Below, piece after piece: positions 8,815 through 17,878 of a stretch of 64,000 nt of DNA (position 1 is its first letter; each line of letters starts with the position of its first letter). Both the position numbers and the translations under genes were made by a program. The stretch is from Microbacterium oxydans. GTDB lineage: Bacteria > Actinomycetota > Actinomycetes > Actinomycetales > Microbacteriaceae. Under the pieces are notes generated by a model. The model made no database searches. It saw only the letters and a list, made by a program, of their open reading frames with translations, and was not told the origin of the DNA. The stretch lies in NCBI RefSeq assembly GCF_000956405.1, contig NZ_JYIV01000030.1, positions 124,001 through 188,000 of the forward strand, given 5' to 3'.

Positions 8815-9681
8815 ATGTCGACGCCCACCATCGTGACCTTCCCGACAGGGACCGTGACCGGAGACGGGGTCATCGTCCGCGTGGAGCAGACGCCCGAGGG
8901 CACGATCGTCGTGGTCGACGAGACGCCTTTCCACCCCGTCGATCACACCTGGCCCGACCAGCCGGGTGACGCAGGGAGCATCGCCGTGGGCGATGACACC
9001 GCCCGTGTCATCGAGGCCGTCATGGCCGCGATCTCGGACGAGGGGGAGTTCGCCGTGGGAAGCGCGATCCCCGTCAAGCGCGGGGCCGAGGGCTGGACCT
9101 GGCTCGTCGGACACCGGATCGAGGGAGCCGCCCCGGCGTCGTTCACGGAGGGCGCTCGCGCGGTCCTCACCGTCGATGCTTCTCGCCGTGCGGGACTCAG
9201 CCGTGGGCACACCGCCTGCCATGTCGCCTCCCTGGCGCTCGATCTGGCTCTCGCAGATCTCTGGCGCAAGGAACCGGGGGAGGACGCTCTCGGCAACCCC
9301 GACTTCGAGGGTCGCGCCAACCAGTCCAGCCGCATCCACGAGGATGGCGCGATCGATGAGTACCGGCTCGGAAAGAGCCTGCGCCGGGCCGGCTTCGACA
9401 CCGAGACGTTCGCCGCGACCCTGTCCGAGCGCGAGGGACGGATCAACAAGCAGCTCGAGGTATGGGTCGCGTCAGGTGCTGTGAGCAGCATCGAGACGGA
9501 AGGGCCCACGATCGTCGATCGGCGGCGCTGGCACTGCGACCTCCCGGAGGGGGAGGCCGTGATCCTGTGCGGGGGAACCCACGTGGAATCACTCTCGGAG
9601 TTCGCCTCGATCACCGTGAGCCTCGACCTGAACGACCCTCAGCTGCTCGTCATGACGACTGTGGCCGCTCCCGCACGCTGA
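8815..9681 (+). CDS. AlaX-like alanyl-tRNA trans-editing domain protein
   Basis: A 288-residue free-standing protein related to the editing domain of alanyl-tRNA synthetase, which hydrolyses mischarged Ser- or Gly-tRNA(Ala). All four predicted metal ligands are present: H132 and H136 (GHTACH), C252 and H256 (CGGTHV). N-terminal strands resemble the AlaRS linker domain, as in AlaX-M proteins. No synthetase core is present. ATG 8815 follows a GAGGAG site. It lies between ispG and proS, a plausible neighbourhood for a translation-quality factor. The editing substrate is not determined. Confidence 0.82.
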   Translation: MSTPTIVTFPTGTVTGDGVIVRVEQTPEGTIVVVDETPFHPVDHTWPDQPGDAGSIAVGDDTARVIEAVMAAISDEGEFAVGSAIPVKRGAEGWTWLVGHRIEGAAPASFTEGARAVLTVDASRRAGLSRGHTACHVASLALDLALADLWRKEPGEDALGNPDFEGRANQSSRIHEDGAIDEYRLGKSLRRAGFDTETFAATLSEREGRINKQLEVWVASGAVSSIETEGPTIVDRRRWHCDLPEGEAVILCGGTHVESLSEFASITVSLDLNDPQLLVMTTVAAPAR

Positions 9682-9725
9682 CGTCAGCGGACGACGTTCC
9701 CGCATCGAACGTTGCTGTCACCGAC

Positions 9726-11141
9726 TCAGAGCGCGAACTCGACCTCTCCCTCGGCGATGTCGGCACTGACGACGCGTAGTTGGACGACGTCGCCTGGTCG
9801 TGCCCCTGAGGGAATCGGAGCAGTCGCTGTCACGGCCGGATCGGCGAGCTGGACGGCAGCGCGCTCTCCGCGCAGCTCGATCACGGTGGCAGCGACCGTC
9901 GAGCCGATCAGGGGCGTGAGGAGCGCGGCCTCGACGCGGTTGATCGTGGCCGCGTTCAGGCGCGAGGCACGTTGTCCCGACTCCTGCATCAGCGCGGGCA
10001 GCTGCGCGAGCGAGGATCGGGCCCACGCCGGGATCGGGTCGCCGTTCGACACCGCGAGGCAGATCGCGAGGACCCATCGATCGACCAGGCGGCGAAGGGG
10101 AGCGGTCGCGTGCGCGTAGGGGGCGCCGATCGCTGCCTGTACGGCATCTTCCGGCGCCTGGCCGTCGAAGACCAGGTATCCGGCGCCACGGAAGAGTGAC
10201 GAGGCGGCCTCCAACACCGGGAGAGTCAGCGGATCCGCACGGTCCAGGGCGCGGAGGTAGTCCCCGTAGGTGCCGGACGTCCACGGGCGGCCGAGAGCTT
10301 CGGTCTGGTGTCGGAAGGTCTCGAAGGCCGCTTCATCCGGCTCCGGCATCGTCCGCAGGATGCCCACTCCGGCGTCGAGCATCAGCGCGGCAGCGGCCAT
10401 TCCCGTCATGAGCGAGAGCTGGGCGTTCCATTCCTCGACGGGGAGCGGACTGCGGCGTTCGATCGCGTAGGTGCCGTCGTCATTGCGCACCACCTCCTCG
10501 TCCGGCAGGTTCAGGCTCGCTCCGCCGCGCAGGCGCTCCTGCTCGAGACGCAGAGCACCGATCTCGGGCAACAGCGCGGCGGGGCCGTCTTCTCCGCGGT
10601 CGATTGATTCCTGGGTCGTCGCGTAGTCGAGCTGCGCGCGGGAGCGGATCAGAGCGCGTTGCAGACGGAACTCCGAGACGACGCCCACGGAGTCGAGGGT
10701 GAAAGTCCAGACGAGCGCCGGGCGGTCGACGTCGGCGAGCAGCGAAGCCCGATCCTCGCTCAACACGCGCGGGTGCAGCGGGATCGTCCCGTCAGCGGCA
10801 TAGAGGGTCTGTCCTCGCCGACGCGCCTCGACGTCCACTGCTCCATCGGGGACGACGAATCCCGGCACGTCGGCGATCGCATACCGCACCGTGTACCCCG
10901 TTTCGGTGCGTTCGAGGTGGAAGGCCTGGTCGAGGTCCCGGGAGCCCTCCGGATCGAGCGTGGCGAAGGCGATCTCGCGAAGATCGAGCTCCGGCGCGAC
11001 GGCTGCCGCCGCCTCCGCCTCGGCGATGACGTCAGCGGGGAAGTCGAGGGGCGCCTCCAATGTCTCGCGCAGAGCAGCGAGCGCCGACGCCAGTTCGGTC
11101 TGCGCGGCGGACGGGGCGACGTGCGATCGGCGCTGGGGCAT
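9726..11141 (-). CDS. RNB-domain exoribonuclease (RNase II/R family, short form)
   Basis: Predicted 3'-5' exoribonuclease of 471 residues, much shorter than E. coli RNase R or II. The RNB active site DPEGSRDLDQAF starts at D63 and keeps D63, D69 and D71. The fourth acidic position is Q72 instead of Asp. Later RNB signatures (YAIADVPGFV, LHPRVLSED, PYAHATAPLRRLVD) are present. No N-terminal cold-shock domain is evident, and the last 40 residues may be a remnant S1 strand set. ATG 11141 lies 6 nt after TAGGGT (leaderless pattern). Transcribed alone, convergent with the AlaX gene. Confidence 0.87.
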   Translation of the reverse strand: MPQRRSHVAPSAAQTELASALAALRETLEAPLDFPADVIAEAEAAAAVAPELDLREIAFATLDPEGSRDLDQAFHLERTETGYTVRYAIADVPGFVVPDGAVDVEARRRGQTLYAADGTIPLHPRVLSEDRASLLADVDRPALVWTFTLDSVGVVSEFRLQRALIRSRAQLDYATTQESIDRGEDGPAALLPEIGALRLEQERLRGGASLNLPDEEVVRNDDGTYAIERRSPLPVEEWNAQLSLMTGMAAAALMLDAGVGILRTMPEPDEAAFETFRHQTEALGRPWTSGTYGDYLRALDRADPLTLPVLEAASSLFRGAGYLVFDGQAPEDAVQAAIGAPYAHATAPLRRLVDRWVLAICLAVSNGDPIPAWARSSLAQLPALMQESGQRASRLNAATINRVEAALLTPLIGSTVAATVIELRGERAAVQLADPAVTATAPIPSGARPGDVVQLRVVSADIAEGEVEFAL

Positions 11142-11221
11142 GGTTCAACCCTAGGCGCGGGCGGTCCCAGGGAACCCGACGAACCGGCCCGACGCAGGCC
11201 ATCCCGCGTTAGCGTGGAGTC

Positions 11222-11992
11222 ATGATCACTGCAGCCAAGGCCCAGACCCTCGTCGGACTCTACGACGCACCGGAGATCCTCCGTGTCGTCAACGTGTGGG
11301 ATGTCGTGTCCGCACGAGCGGTCGCGGCTCTTCCCGAGACCAAGGCGATCGCGACGGCCGGACACGGCATCGCCGCATCCTTCGGCTATGAGGACGGCTC
11401 GACGCCTCGCGACATCATGATCGACATGGTGGGTCGCATCGCGGCTGCCGTCCAGGTGCCTGTGACGGCCGACCTCGACGACGGGTACGGCGATGCGGGG
11501 GAGACCACGCGCCGGGCGATCGGAGTCGGCGTCGTCGGCGCGAACGTCGAGGATCGTCTCAAGCCGCTCGACGAGTCCGTCGCGGCCGTCGAGGCGATCG
11601 TGAAGGCTGCGCAGTCCGAAGGCGTCTCCTTCGCTCTCAACGCGCGCACCGACGCGTTCGTGCGCGCTGGTGGGCGTCCCGTGCAGGAGAGCATCGCGGA
11701 CGCGATCCAGCGTGGTCGCGCCTACCTCGACGCCGGTGCGACAGCTGTCTTCGTCCCCGGCATCCTCGACATGAACGTGACCCGCCAGCTCGTCGAGGGC
11801 ATCGGAGAGCGCAAGGTGAGCGTGATCGGGCTCCCCGGCGCTCTCGCCGCATCCGAGTACGAGAAGCTCGGCGTCTCACGCATCTCCTACGGCCCGCTTC
11901 CGCAGCGAGTGGCTCTGACCGCGCTGCAGGAGCTGGCCGCAGACCTCTATGCGGGCGGTGTCGTCCCGGCGAACCTCCCCGCGCTCAACTGA
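11222..11992 (+). CDS. Isocitrate lyase/PEP mutase superfamily protein
   Basis: A 256-residue TIM-barrel enzyme of the PEP mutase/carboxyphosphonoenolpyruvate mutase/oxaloacetate decarboxylase group. Visible features are NVWDVVSARAV near residue 24, the metal-binding VTADLDDGYGD segment, GANVEDR and ALNARTDAF. The cysteine loop typical of true isocitrate lyases is missing, so a C-C or C-P bond enzyme acting on an oxoacid is likely. The substrate cannot be told. ATG 11222 follows TAGCGT by 6 nt (leaderless). Confidence 0.82.
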   Translation: MITAAKAQTLVGLYDAPEILRVVNVWDVVSARAVAALPETKAIATAGHGIAASFGYEDGSTPRDIMIDMVGRIAAAVQVPVTADLDDGYGDAGETTRRAIGVGVVGANVEDRLKPLDESVAAVEAIVKAAQSEGVSFALNARTDAFVRAGGRPVQESIADAIQRGRAYLDAGATAVFVPGILDMNVTRQLVEGIGERKVSVIGLPGALAASEYEKLGVSRISYGPLPQRVALTALQELAADLYAGGVVPANLPALN

Positions 11993-12034
11993 CGCGGTGG
12001 AAGACGGGTGATCACGGCTCACTAGACTTGCTCC

Positions 12035-13795
12035 GTGGTCACTCGTCTTTCGAACTTCTTCCTCCGCACGCTCCGTGAAGACCCTGCAGGCGCAGAGGTC
12101 GCCAGCCATCGGCTGCTGATCCGGGCCGGATACATCCGCCCGCAGGCCGCCGGCATCTTCGCGTGGCTGCCACTGGGGCTGCGCGTCAAGTCGAAGATCG
12201 AGACCGTCGTCCGTGAGGAGATGGCGGCAGCCGGCGCGCAGGAGGTGCACTTCCCTGCACTCATGCCGCGTGAGGCCTACGAGGCCACCGGGCGCTGGGA
12301 GGAGTACGGCGACCTGCTCTTCCGTCTGCAGGACCGCAAGGGCGGTGACTACCTTCTCGCGCCCACGCACGAGGAGGCGTTCACGCTGCTCGTGAAGGAC
12401 CTCTACTCCTCGTACAAGGACCTGCCGCTGACGATCTTCCAGATCCAGGACAAGTACCGCGACGAGGCGCGCCCGCGGGCCGGTCTGCTCCGTGGTCGCG
12501 AGTTCACGATGAAGGACGCGTACTCGTTCGACTCCTCCGACGAGGGCCTGGAGGTCAGCTACCAGGCGCAGCGCGACGCCTACGAGCGCATCTTCCAGCG
12601 CCTCGGACTCGAGTACGTCATCGTCCAGGCGGATGCCGGCGCGATGGGCGGCTCTCGGAGCGAGGAGTTCCTGCACCCCACGCCGGTCGGCGAAGACACC
12701 TTCGTGCGGAGCGCGGGTGGGTACGCCGCGAACGTCGAGGCCTTCACCACTGCGGTGCCCGAGGCGATCGCGTACGACGACGACGCGTCCCCCGTGATCT
12801 TCGACTCGCCGGACACACCGACCATCGACACGCTGGTGGCGCACGCCAACCGGGAACTCGACGGCGATTACACCGCGGCCGACACGCTCAAGAACGTCGT
12901 CCTGGCTCTCACGCATCTGGACGGCACGCGCGAGCTGGTCATCGTCGGCATCCCCGGAGACCGCGAGGTCGATGAGAAGCGCGCCGAGGTCGCCTTCGCA
13001 CCCGCCGAGGTCGAGACGGCAACTGCGGAAGACTTCGAGAACAACCCGCTTCTCGTGAAGGGCTACATCGGTCCGTGGTCGCCGACGGGGGCGGTCCTCG
13101 GTGAGGAGTCGGCCACCGGCATCCGCTACCTCGTCGACCCTCGGGTCAGCGAGGGCACGAGCTGGATCACCGGTGCGAACATCGACGAGAAGCACGCGCA
13201 CTCCGTCGTGGCCGGTCGCGACTTCGCTGCAGACGGCATCGTGGAGATCGCGAACGTGCGCGCGGGCGACCCGGCCCCCGACGGCTCCGGTCCTGTCGAG
13301 CTCGCTCGGGGAATGGAGATCGGACACGTCTTCCAGCTCGGCCGCAAGTACGCCGAGGCGCTGGGCCTCAAGGTGCTGAACGAGAACGGCAAGCTCGTCA
13401 CCGTCACGATGGGCTCCTACGGCATCGGCGTGACCCGTATCCTCGCGATCATCGCCGAGCTCAACAACGACGACAAAGGCCTCATCTGGCCCGCGTCCGT
13501 CGCACCGTTCGACGTGCAGGTCGTCGCCGCGGGCCGCGACCAGGTCGCGTTCGAGGTCGCGGAGGGGCTCTCAGCCCAGCTCGAAGCCGCGGGGCTCGAT
13601 GTGCTCTACGACGACCGTCCCAAGGTCTCGCCCGGCGTGAAGTTCGGTGACGCCGAGCTCGTCGGTGTGCCGAAGATCGTCATCGTCGGCCGCGGAGCCG
13701 CAGAAGGCCAGGTCGAGCTGTGGGACCGTGCCACCGGGGAACGCGAGGCCGTCTCGGTCGACGAGGTCGTGCCGCGACTCTCCGCAGCGCGCTGA
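12035..13795 (+). CDS. proS: Prolyl-tRNA synthetase (bacterial type, with INS editing domain)
   Basis: Class II synthetase of 586 residues that charges tRNA-Pro. Motif 2 ([22 protein letters not shown] region) and motif 3 ([12 protein letters not shown]) are present. The insertion between them (about residues 220-400) is the INS domain that edits Ala-tRNA(Pro). The C-terminal anticodon-binding domain follows. GTG 12035 lies 6 nt after TAGACT (12023-12028), so the mRNA is probably leaderless. This gene normally leads into rimP-nusA. Here several accessory genes lie between. Confidence 0.96.
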   Translation: MVTRLSNFFLRTLREDPAGAEVASHRLLIRAGYIRPQAAGIFAWLPLGLRVKSKIETVVREEMAAAGAQEVHFPALMPREAYEATGRWEEYGDLLFRLQDRKGGDYLLAPTHEEAFTLLVKDLYSSYKDLPLTIFQIQDKYRDEARPRAGLLRGREFTMKDAYSFDSSDEGLEVSYQAQRDAYERIFQRLGLEYVIVQADAGAMGGSRSEEFLHPTPVGEDTFVRSAGGYAANVEAFTTAVPEAIAYDDDASPVIFDSPDTPTIDTLVAHANRELDGDYTAADTLKNVVLALTHLDGTRELVIVGIPGDREVDEKRAEVAFAPAEVETATAEDFENNPLLVKGYIGPWSPTGAVLGEESATGIRYLVDPRVSEGTSWITGANIDEKHAHSVVAGRDFAADGIVEIANVRAGDPAPDGSGPVELARGMEIGHVFQLGRKYAEALGLKVLNENGKLVTVTMGSYGIGVTRILAIIAELNNDDKGLIWPASVAPFDVQVVAAGRDQVAFEVAEGLSAQLEAAGLDVLYDDRPKVSPGVKFGDAELVGVPKIVIVGRGAAEGQVELWDRATGEREAVSVDEVVPRLSAAR

Positions 13796-13817
13796 GCCTC
13801 CTCGCCGGCTGAGCCTT

Positions 13818-13851
13818 CACGGCCGCATCGTCAGCAGACGATGTGGCCGTG
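13818..13851. terminator. Hairpin between convergent proS and flavin protein genes
   Basis: CACGGCCGCATCGTC (13818-13832) pairs with GACGATGTGGCCGTG (13837-13851) with one G-T pair and a 4-nt loop. It sits just after proS and overlaps the last codons of the convergent gene. No long T run follows, as is common for actinobacterial terminators. Confidence 0.65.
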
Positions 13852-14334
13852 GTTCATCGTGTCGTCGTCCGGCGTGTCACGGGTGACGAGGGACCTGAGC
13901 GCCCCCGCAGCGAGCGCGAGCTTCCTTTTCGACGGTTCCCAGAACTCGGTGACCTTCGGTGTGACTCTGAGGAGGGCGATGCCCGGGGTGTCGAGGCCGT
14001 CGACGAACCAGATCTCCAGCGACGCGGAGTAGAGCTCCTCCATCTTGGCGCGGTCGTGCACCACTTCTGCGGTGCCGGCGACCGACACGTACCGCATACC
14101 CTTGGGGTCGCAGTATGAGAGGCCCACGTCATGGTGCTTTCGGGCCTCGTGGACCTTCTCGGTGTCCTCGGCCGTGAAGAACCAGATGTCGCCCGCGTCG
14201 TCCATCTGCCTGGTCGACATCGGCCGACTCACAAGGTTGCCGTCATCGTCGGTCGTGGTGAGCATCGTGATGTCGATGTCCTCCACGAGCTCGACGACGC
14301 GGGCGAGGGCTTCGGGTCCAGTGATCTCCGTCAT
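13831..14334 (-). CDS. Pyridoxamine-5'-phosphate oxidase-fold flavin protein (general stress protein 26-like)
   Basis: A 167-residue split-barrel protein. The N-terminal MLTTTDDDGNLVSRPM and GDIWFFTAEDTEKVHE segments are typical of the PNPOx/GSP26 family, which binds FMN or F420. YVSVAGTAEV and EIWFVDGLDTPGIALLRV follow. The reaction is unknown. ATG 14334 was preferred over an upstream in-frame start because family similarity begins there and CACGCT lies 6 nt before it. Its 3' end overlaps the terminator shared with proS. Confidence 0.8.
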   Translation of the reverse strand: MTEITGPEALARVVELVEDIDITMLTTTDDDGNLVSRPMSTRQMDDAGDIWFFTAEDTEKVHEARKHHDVGLSYCDPKGMRYVSVAGTAEVVHDRAKMEELYSASLEIWFVDGLDTPGIALLRVTPKVTEFWEPSKRKLALAAGALRSLVTRDTPDDDTMNHGHIVC

Positions 14335-14381
14335 GACGCCAGCGTGCCGTGCGGAGCGTGCTCGCGCACGGGCGTTGACAG

Positions 14382-14400
14382 CGAGCACGCGCCGTGCTCG
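14382..14400. terminator. Short perfect hairpin between TetR and flavin protein genes
   Basis: CGAGCACG (14382-14389), CGC loop, CGTGCTCG (14393-14400). It lies 35 nt after the TetR stop on the minus strand and could end that transcript. An operator role cannot be excluded. Confidence 0.4.
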
Positions 14401-14434
14401 ACATCGCCGAAGGCAGACGAAGGGGATGCGGTAC

Positions 14435-15034
14435 TCAGGCGTCCAGGTCGCAGTCGAGAGCGGTGCGGGCGTAGGAAAGGATGTTCGAGCGGTACGTCTC
14501 CGCTCCCAACTCGACGCCGATCAGCGGGTAGAGGTCGTACGCGTCCTCGAGCGCGACGATGTTCCGTGCGATCACGGTGAGGTCGGCGGTGGGACGGAAA
14601 GTGCCGAGCGCCGTGCCGATCTCGATCGTCGACCGATAGAGAGCGACCTGCCGTTCGACGATGGAGCGGTGCAGGGGACGGTACTGAGGTTGCTCCCGCA
14701 GCAGGGGGATGCTCTCGTACGCCATGCGCAGATGGTCGCTGATCTCGTCAGGGATCCCTGCCCTGATCAGTGCGATCAGACGCTTCGCCGGGTCGGGCTC
14801 GTTCTCGGCGAGTGCGCGTCGCCGCTCGTACATCTCCTCCAGAACGCCCTCGACGGTCGCATACATGAGTTCATCGAAGCTGGAGAAGTAGTACAGCACG
14901 CTCCCGGCGCTGACCGAGGCCTCCGCGGCCACAGCTCGGACGTTCGTGCCGAGCAGACCGCTGCGCCCGGCGACCCGTCTGGTCGCGGAGATGAGCTCTG
15001 CCCGTCGGGCGGCGTGCTTGCGCTGCTCGGCCAC
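14435..15034 (-). CDS. TetR/AcrR-family regulator (BetI-like)
   Basis: A 199-residue repressor. The N-terminal HTH covers about residues 10-55 (ELISATRRVAGRSGL, then VAAEASVSAGSVLYYFSSFDEL). The C-terminal part is an all-helical ligand domain with a BetI-like core. It lies 21 nt after the APC permease stop on the same strand and has its own GGAGGA site, so the two are cotranscribed. The most likely targets are the two 16-bp palindromes between the permease and the divergent peptidase. The inducer is probably an amino acid, amine or peptide product, by context only. Confidence 0.85.
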   Translation of the reverse strand: MAEQRKHAARRAELISATRRVAGRSGLLGTNVRAVAAEASVSAGSVLYYFSSFDELMYATVEGVLEEMYERRRALAENEPDPAKRLIALIRAGIPDEISDHLRMAYESIPLLREQPQYRPLHRSIVERQVALYRSTIEIGTALGTFRPTADLTVIARNIVALEDAYDLYPLIGVELGAETYRSNILSYARTALDCDLDA

Positions 15035-15055
15035 GTGTCCTCCTCGTGCCTGGCG

Positions 15056-16516
15056 CTACTCGTCGTCGGGAACGAGCGTGGTGAGTTCAGCATAGTGGCG
15101 CGGGCGACGCCGCTTCAGGAAGAGCCCGACGACGATGCCGGCCACGAACAGCACGGGAGTGGGAGCGAGGAGAGCGAGGTTGACGGGTCCCTGGAGGCCG
15201 GTGACGAGATCGAAGTTGGTCGCGATGAGGAGGAATCCGATGATCAGACCGAGCGCCCCGAGCGCCGGCGCGACCAGTACCCGCCCGATGCTGTGCCCGC
15301 GCCGTCCTCTCAGGAAGAAGCCGACCACGGCGATGGCGGCCACGGCCTGGGCGAAGACCAACCCGGCCACGCCGATCGAGTACACGGGGAGCGCGAAGCC
15401 GAGGAAGGGATCTGCTCCGCTGACGATCGTCACCGCGATGGCGATGAGCGAGACGATCGAGATCACCAGACTGGCGTGGTGAGGTGCCTGGGTCGTCGGC
15501 TGGGTCTGCGCGAGCCACGAGGGCAGCAGGCGCTCACGTCCGAGCGAGAAGAGATACCGGGAGCTGGCGTTGTGGAAGGCGAGGAGGCAGGCGAAGAAGC
15601 TCGTGACGATCAGCACCCGCATCGTCACGGATGCCCACGCGCCCAGGTAGGCGTCACCGGCGTGGAACACCATGTCCTGGAAGTCGTCTTGCAGGGCGAG
15701 GCGCAGCACGCCCTCGATGCCGAAGGCGACCGTGAGGATCCAGAAGGTGAAGGCGTAGAAGACGCCGAGGAACGCGATCGAGATGTACGTCGCGATGGGC
15801 ACGGTGCGGGCCGGATCCCGCGCCTCCTCGGCGTAGATCGCCGTGCTCTCGAAGCCGAGGTAGGCGCCGAATCCGAAGACGAAGAGCGCGCCGCTCCCGG
15901 CGGCGAAGAAGACGTTCTCGGGCGCGAAGGAGGCGAACGAGATCGGCTCTGGTCCGCCCGCCGCGAGCACGGCGATCGCGAGGACGAGCAGGATGGCGAC
16001 CTCGGCCGTGAGCAGGACGCCCAGAACCTTGGCGCCCACATCGATCTTGCGGTAGCCGAGCACCCCGACGATGACAAGCGCCAGCAGCGCGTAGACGGTC
16101 CAGGGAAGATCGATACCGAAGAGTGCGGAGAAGGTCATCTCCCCGAAGAACCCGACGAAGCCGTAGAAGCAGATGCACAGGGCGGTGTAGGAGAAGATCG
16201 TCACGAACACGATGCCGATGCCGACGGGTTTGCCGAGTCCTCGAGCGCCGTAGACGTAGAAGGCGCCGGTGTTGCGCACATACCTCGACATAGCGGTGAA
16301 TCCGAAGGCGAACAGCATCAGCACGACACCGCTCGCGAGCATCGCGCCGGGGCCGCCGATGCCCGCGAGACGGAAATCCGTGGCGGCAGCGCTGGCGACG
16401 ACCGTGAGGGGCGCCGCGGCGGAGACGACGAAGAAGACGATCGCCCAGACCCCGAGGCGTCGCTGCGCGAGCGTGGTGGTCGTGGTCGTGGGGACGGAGG
16501 GATTCGGCTGAGACAT
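15056..16516 (-). CDS. APC-superfamily amino acid/amine permease
   Basis: A 486-residue inner-membrane transporter with about 12 hydrophobic helices. The first helix carries VFFVVSAAAPLTVVASA, typical of APC permeases, followed by GGPGAML and RYVRNTGAFYVYGARGLGKPVG. Substrate is an amino acid or amine, not resolved. ATG 16516 (MSQPNPS) is the start because upstream in-frame codons run through the promoter. A -35/-10 pair, TTGACT-N17-TTGAAT, lies at 16580-16608, and the -10 is inside operator 1, so binding there should block the promoter. Forms an operon with the TetR gene. Confidence 0.87.
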   Translation of the reverse strand: MSQPNPSVPTTTTTTLAQRRLGVWAIVFFVVSAAAPLTVVASAAATDFRLAGIGGPGAMLASGVVLMLFAFGFTAMSRYVRNTGAFYVYGARGLGKPVGIGIVFVTIFSYTALCICFYGFVGFFGEMTFSALFGIDLPWTVYALLALVIVGVLGYRKIDVGAKVLGVLLTAEVAILLVLAIAVLAAGGPEPISFASFAPENVFFAAGSGALFVFGFGAYLGFESTAIYAEEARDPARTVPIATYISIAFLGVFYAFTFWILTVAFGIEGVLRLALQDDFQDMVFHAGDAYLGAWASVTMRVLIVTSFFACLLAFHNASSRYLFSLGRERLLPSWLAQTQPTTQAPHHASLVISIVSLIAIAVTIVSGADPFLGFALPVYSIGVAGLVFAQAVAAIAVVGFFLRGRRGHSIGRVLVAPALGALGLIIGFLLIATNFDLVTGLQGPVNLALLAPTPVLFVAGIVVGLFLKRRRPRHYAELTTLVPDDE

Positions 16517-16569
16517 CTGCGGCTCCGGAATCTGCTGTCGGGAGGGTGCATATCGGACGGTACGAGCTC

Positions 16570-16585
16570 TTGAACAGTGATTCAA
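16570..16585. promoter_or_regulatory. Operator copy 1 (TTGAACAGTGATTCAA)
   Basis: A 16-bp palindrome TTGAA-N6-TTCAA. It covers the -10 region (minus-strand TTGAAT) of the permease-tetR operon. It matches the second copy at 16637-16652 at 11 of 16 positions and in half-site spacing. Likely bound by the adjacent TetR protein. Confidence 0.75.
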
Positions 16586-16608
16586 AAGGCAAAGCCGAGT
16601 TAAGTCAA
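16580..16608 (-). promoter_or_regulatory. Promoter of permease-tetR operon
   Basis: Minus strand TTGACT (plus 16603-16608), 17-bp spacer, TTGAAT (plus 16580-16585). The -10 is embedded in operator 1. The leader to ATG 16516 is about 55 nt. Confidence 0.65.
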
Positions 16609-16636
16609 GCAAAACATAAGGTAAATGACGTACTCT

Positions 16637-16652
16637 CTGAACACGCGTTCAA
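16637..16652. promoter_or_regulatory. Operator copy 2 (CTGAACACGCGTTCAA)
   Basis: Second 16-bp copy, with consensus YTGAACASNSRTTCAA shared with copy 1 and a centre 67 bp away. It lies directly before the divergent P1 peptidase gene, so one repressor probably controls both directions. Confidence 0.75.
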
Positions 16653-16667
16653 ATGAGAGTGGAGTAC

Positions 16668-17825
16668 ATGGTGGTTTCCTCATCGACGTCGGAGTCGCGC
16701 AGTCGTATCAGGGCAAGGGATCTGGGGATCCCGTTCGCGGGGCGCAGCGGCGCCCATGGCGCGATCACCGATGTCCCCGGTGTGGCCGTCGGGTATCGCA
16801 CCATGGTCGAGGGGGAGGGAGCGCGCGCGGTCCGCACCGGGGTCACTGCTGTCCTGCCCCGAGGTCGGGAAGGAGTGGGCGTGCCCTGTGCAGCGGCCGT
16901 CCACTCCTTCAACGGCAACGGCGAGCTCACCGGCCGCGCGTGGATCGACGAGTCCGGCTCGCTGTCGATGCCGATCGGGATCACCAGCTCGCATGCCGTC
17001 GGAGCCGTGCATGCCGGTATCGACTCCTGGGTTGCGCGGGCCGCCCCGCAGGTCGCGGCTCAGTGGATGCTGCCGGTCGTAGGGGAGACCTGGGACGGGT
17101 ACCTCAACGACATCAACGGAGGTCATGTCACGCCCGCCGACGCATGGTCGGCGCTGGAATCGGCCAGCACCGCGGCTCCGGAGGAGGGGAACGTCGGCGG
17201 AGGGACGGGGATGAACTGCTACGGCTTCAAGGGAGGCACCGGCACGGCGTCCAGGACAGTGGCGTATGGAGAGACCGAGTACACCGTCGGGGTCCTCGTC
17301 CAGGCGAACTTCGGTGCCCGCGAGGAGCTTCGGCTCGGCAGCATCGACCTCGGCGCTCGATCGTCGGCGCCGAACCCGATGGGCGACGACGACTGGTTCG
17401 CTCGGGAGCGGCGCCAGCGCGCTCCGGGAGGAGCCGGGTCCGCGATCGTCGTCATCGCCACGGACGCACCCTTCCTTCCCGGTCAGTGCGCGGCACTGGC
17501 TCGTCGGGGAGCCCTGGGCCTCGGCCGCAGCGGCACGGCGGGCAGTCACTTCTCGGGCGACATCGTCCTCGCGTTCTCCACCGCGAACGAGGGCGCACTC
17601 ACGTCGCAGTTCCCGGACGGCAGCGGCGAGGTGTACGAGAGCATGCGCCTGATCCCGTGGGGGCGGATCGATCCCTTCCTGACGGCAGCGGTGCAGGCCG
17701 TCGACGAGGCGGTGTGGAACGCACTCGTCGCGGCGGACGACATGACCGGACGCGATGGGCACAGGAGCGTCGCGCTTCCGCATGACGAGATCCGGGCGGC
17801 CGTCGACGAAACCTTCGGAGCCTGA
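16668..17825 (+). CDS. P1-family peptidase (DmpA/BapA-type N-terminal nucleophile aminopeptidase)
   Basis: A 385-residue self-processing hydrolase of the DmpA (L-aminopeptidase/D-esterase) and beta-peptidyl aminopeptidase group. Family motifs are ITDVPGVAVGYRTM near the N-terminus, GNVGGGTGMNCYGFKGG, and GTGTASR. The Ser of TASR is the expected cleavage site and nucleophile. ATG 16668 with GTGGAG upstream was chosen. The earlier in-frame ATG at 16653 touches operator 2 and has no ribosome site. It is divergent from an amino acid permease and shares its operators, so it probably releases amino acids from odd peptides or amides that the permease handles. Confidence 0.85.
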   Translation: MVVSSSTSESRSRIRARDLGIPFAGRSGAHGAITDVPGVAVGYRTMVEGEGARAVRTGVTAVLPRGREGVGVPCAAAVHSFNGNGELTGRAWIDESGSLSMPIGITSSHAVGAVHAGIDSWVARAAPQVAAQWMLPVVGETWDGYLNDINGGHVTPADAWSALESASTAAPEEGNVGGGTGMNCYGFKGGTGTASRTVAYGETEYTVGVLVQANFGAREELRLGSIDLGARSSAPNPMGDDDWFARERRQRAPGGAGSAIVVIATDAPFLPGQCAALARRGALGLGRSGTAGSHFSGDIVLAFSTANEGALTSQFPDGSGEVYESMRLIPWGRIDPFLTAAVQAVDEAVWNALVAADDMTGRDGHRSVALPHDEIRAAVDETFGA

Positions 17826-17878
17826 TCTCCGGCGTGGCAGGATGCGACGCGAGCTCCGGAGCATGACACCCTGGAGAC

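Noticed and set aside
14045..16573. 842-codon plus-strand frame opposite the permease and TetR genes
   Set aside because: Charged low-complexity shadow of the membrane protein gene, with no start signal.
16653..16667. ATG 16653 as start of the P1 peptidase
   Set aside because: It directly follows the operator with no ribosome site. ATG 16668 or GTG 16671 after GTGGAG fits better.
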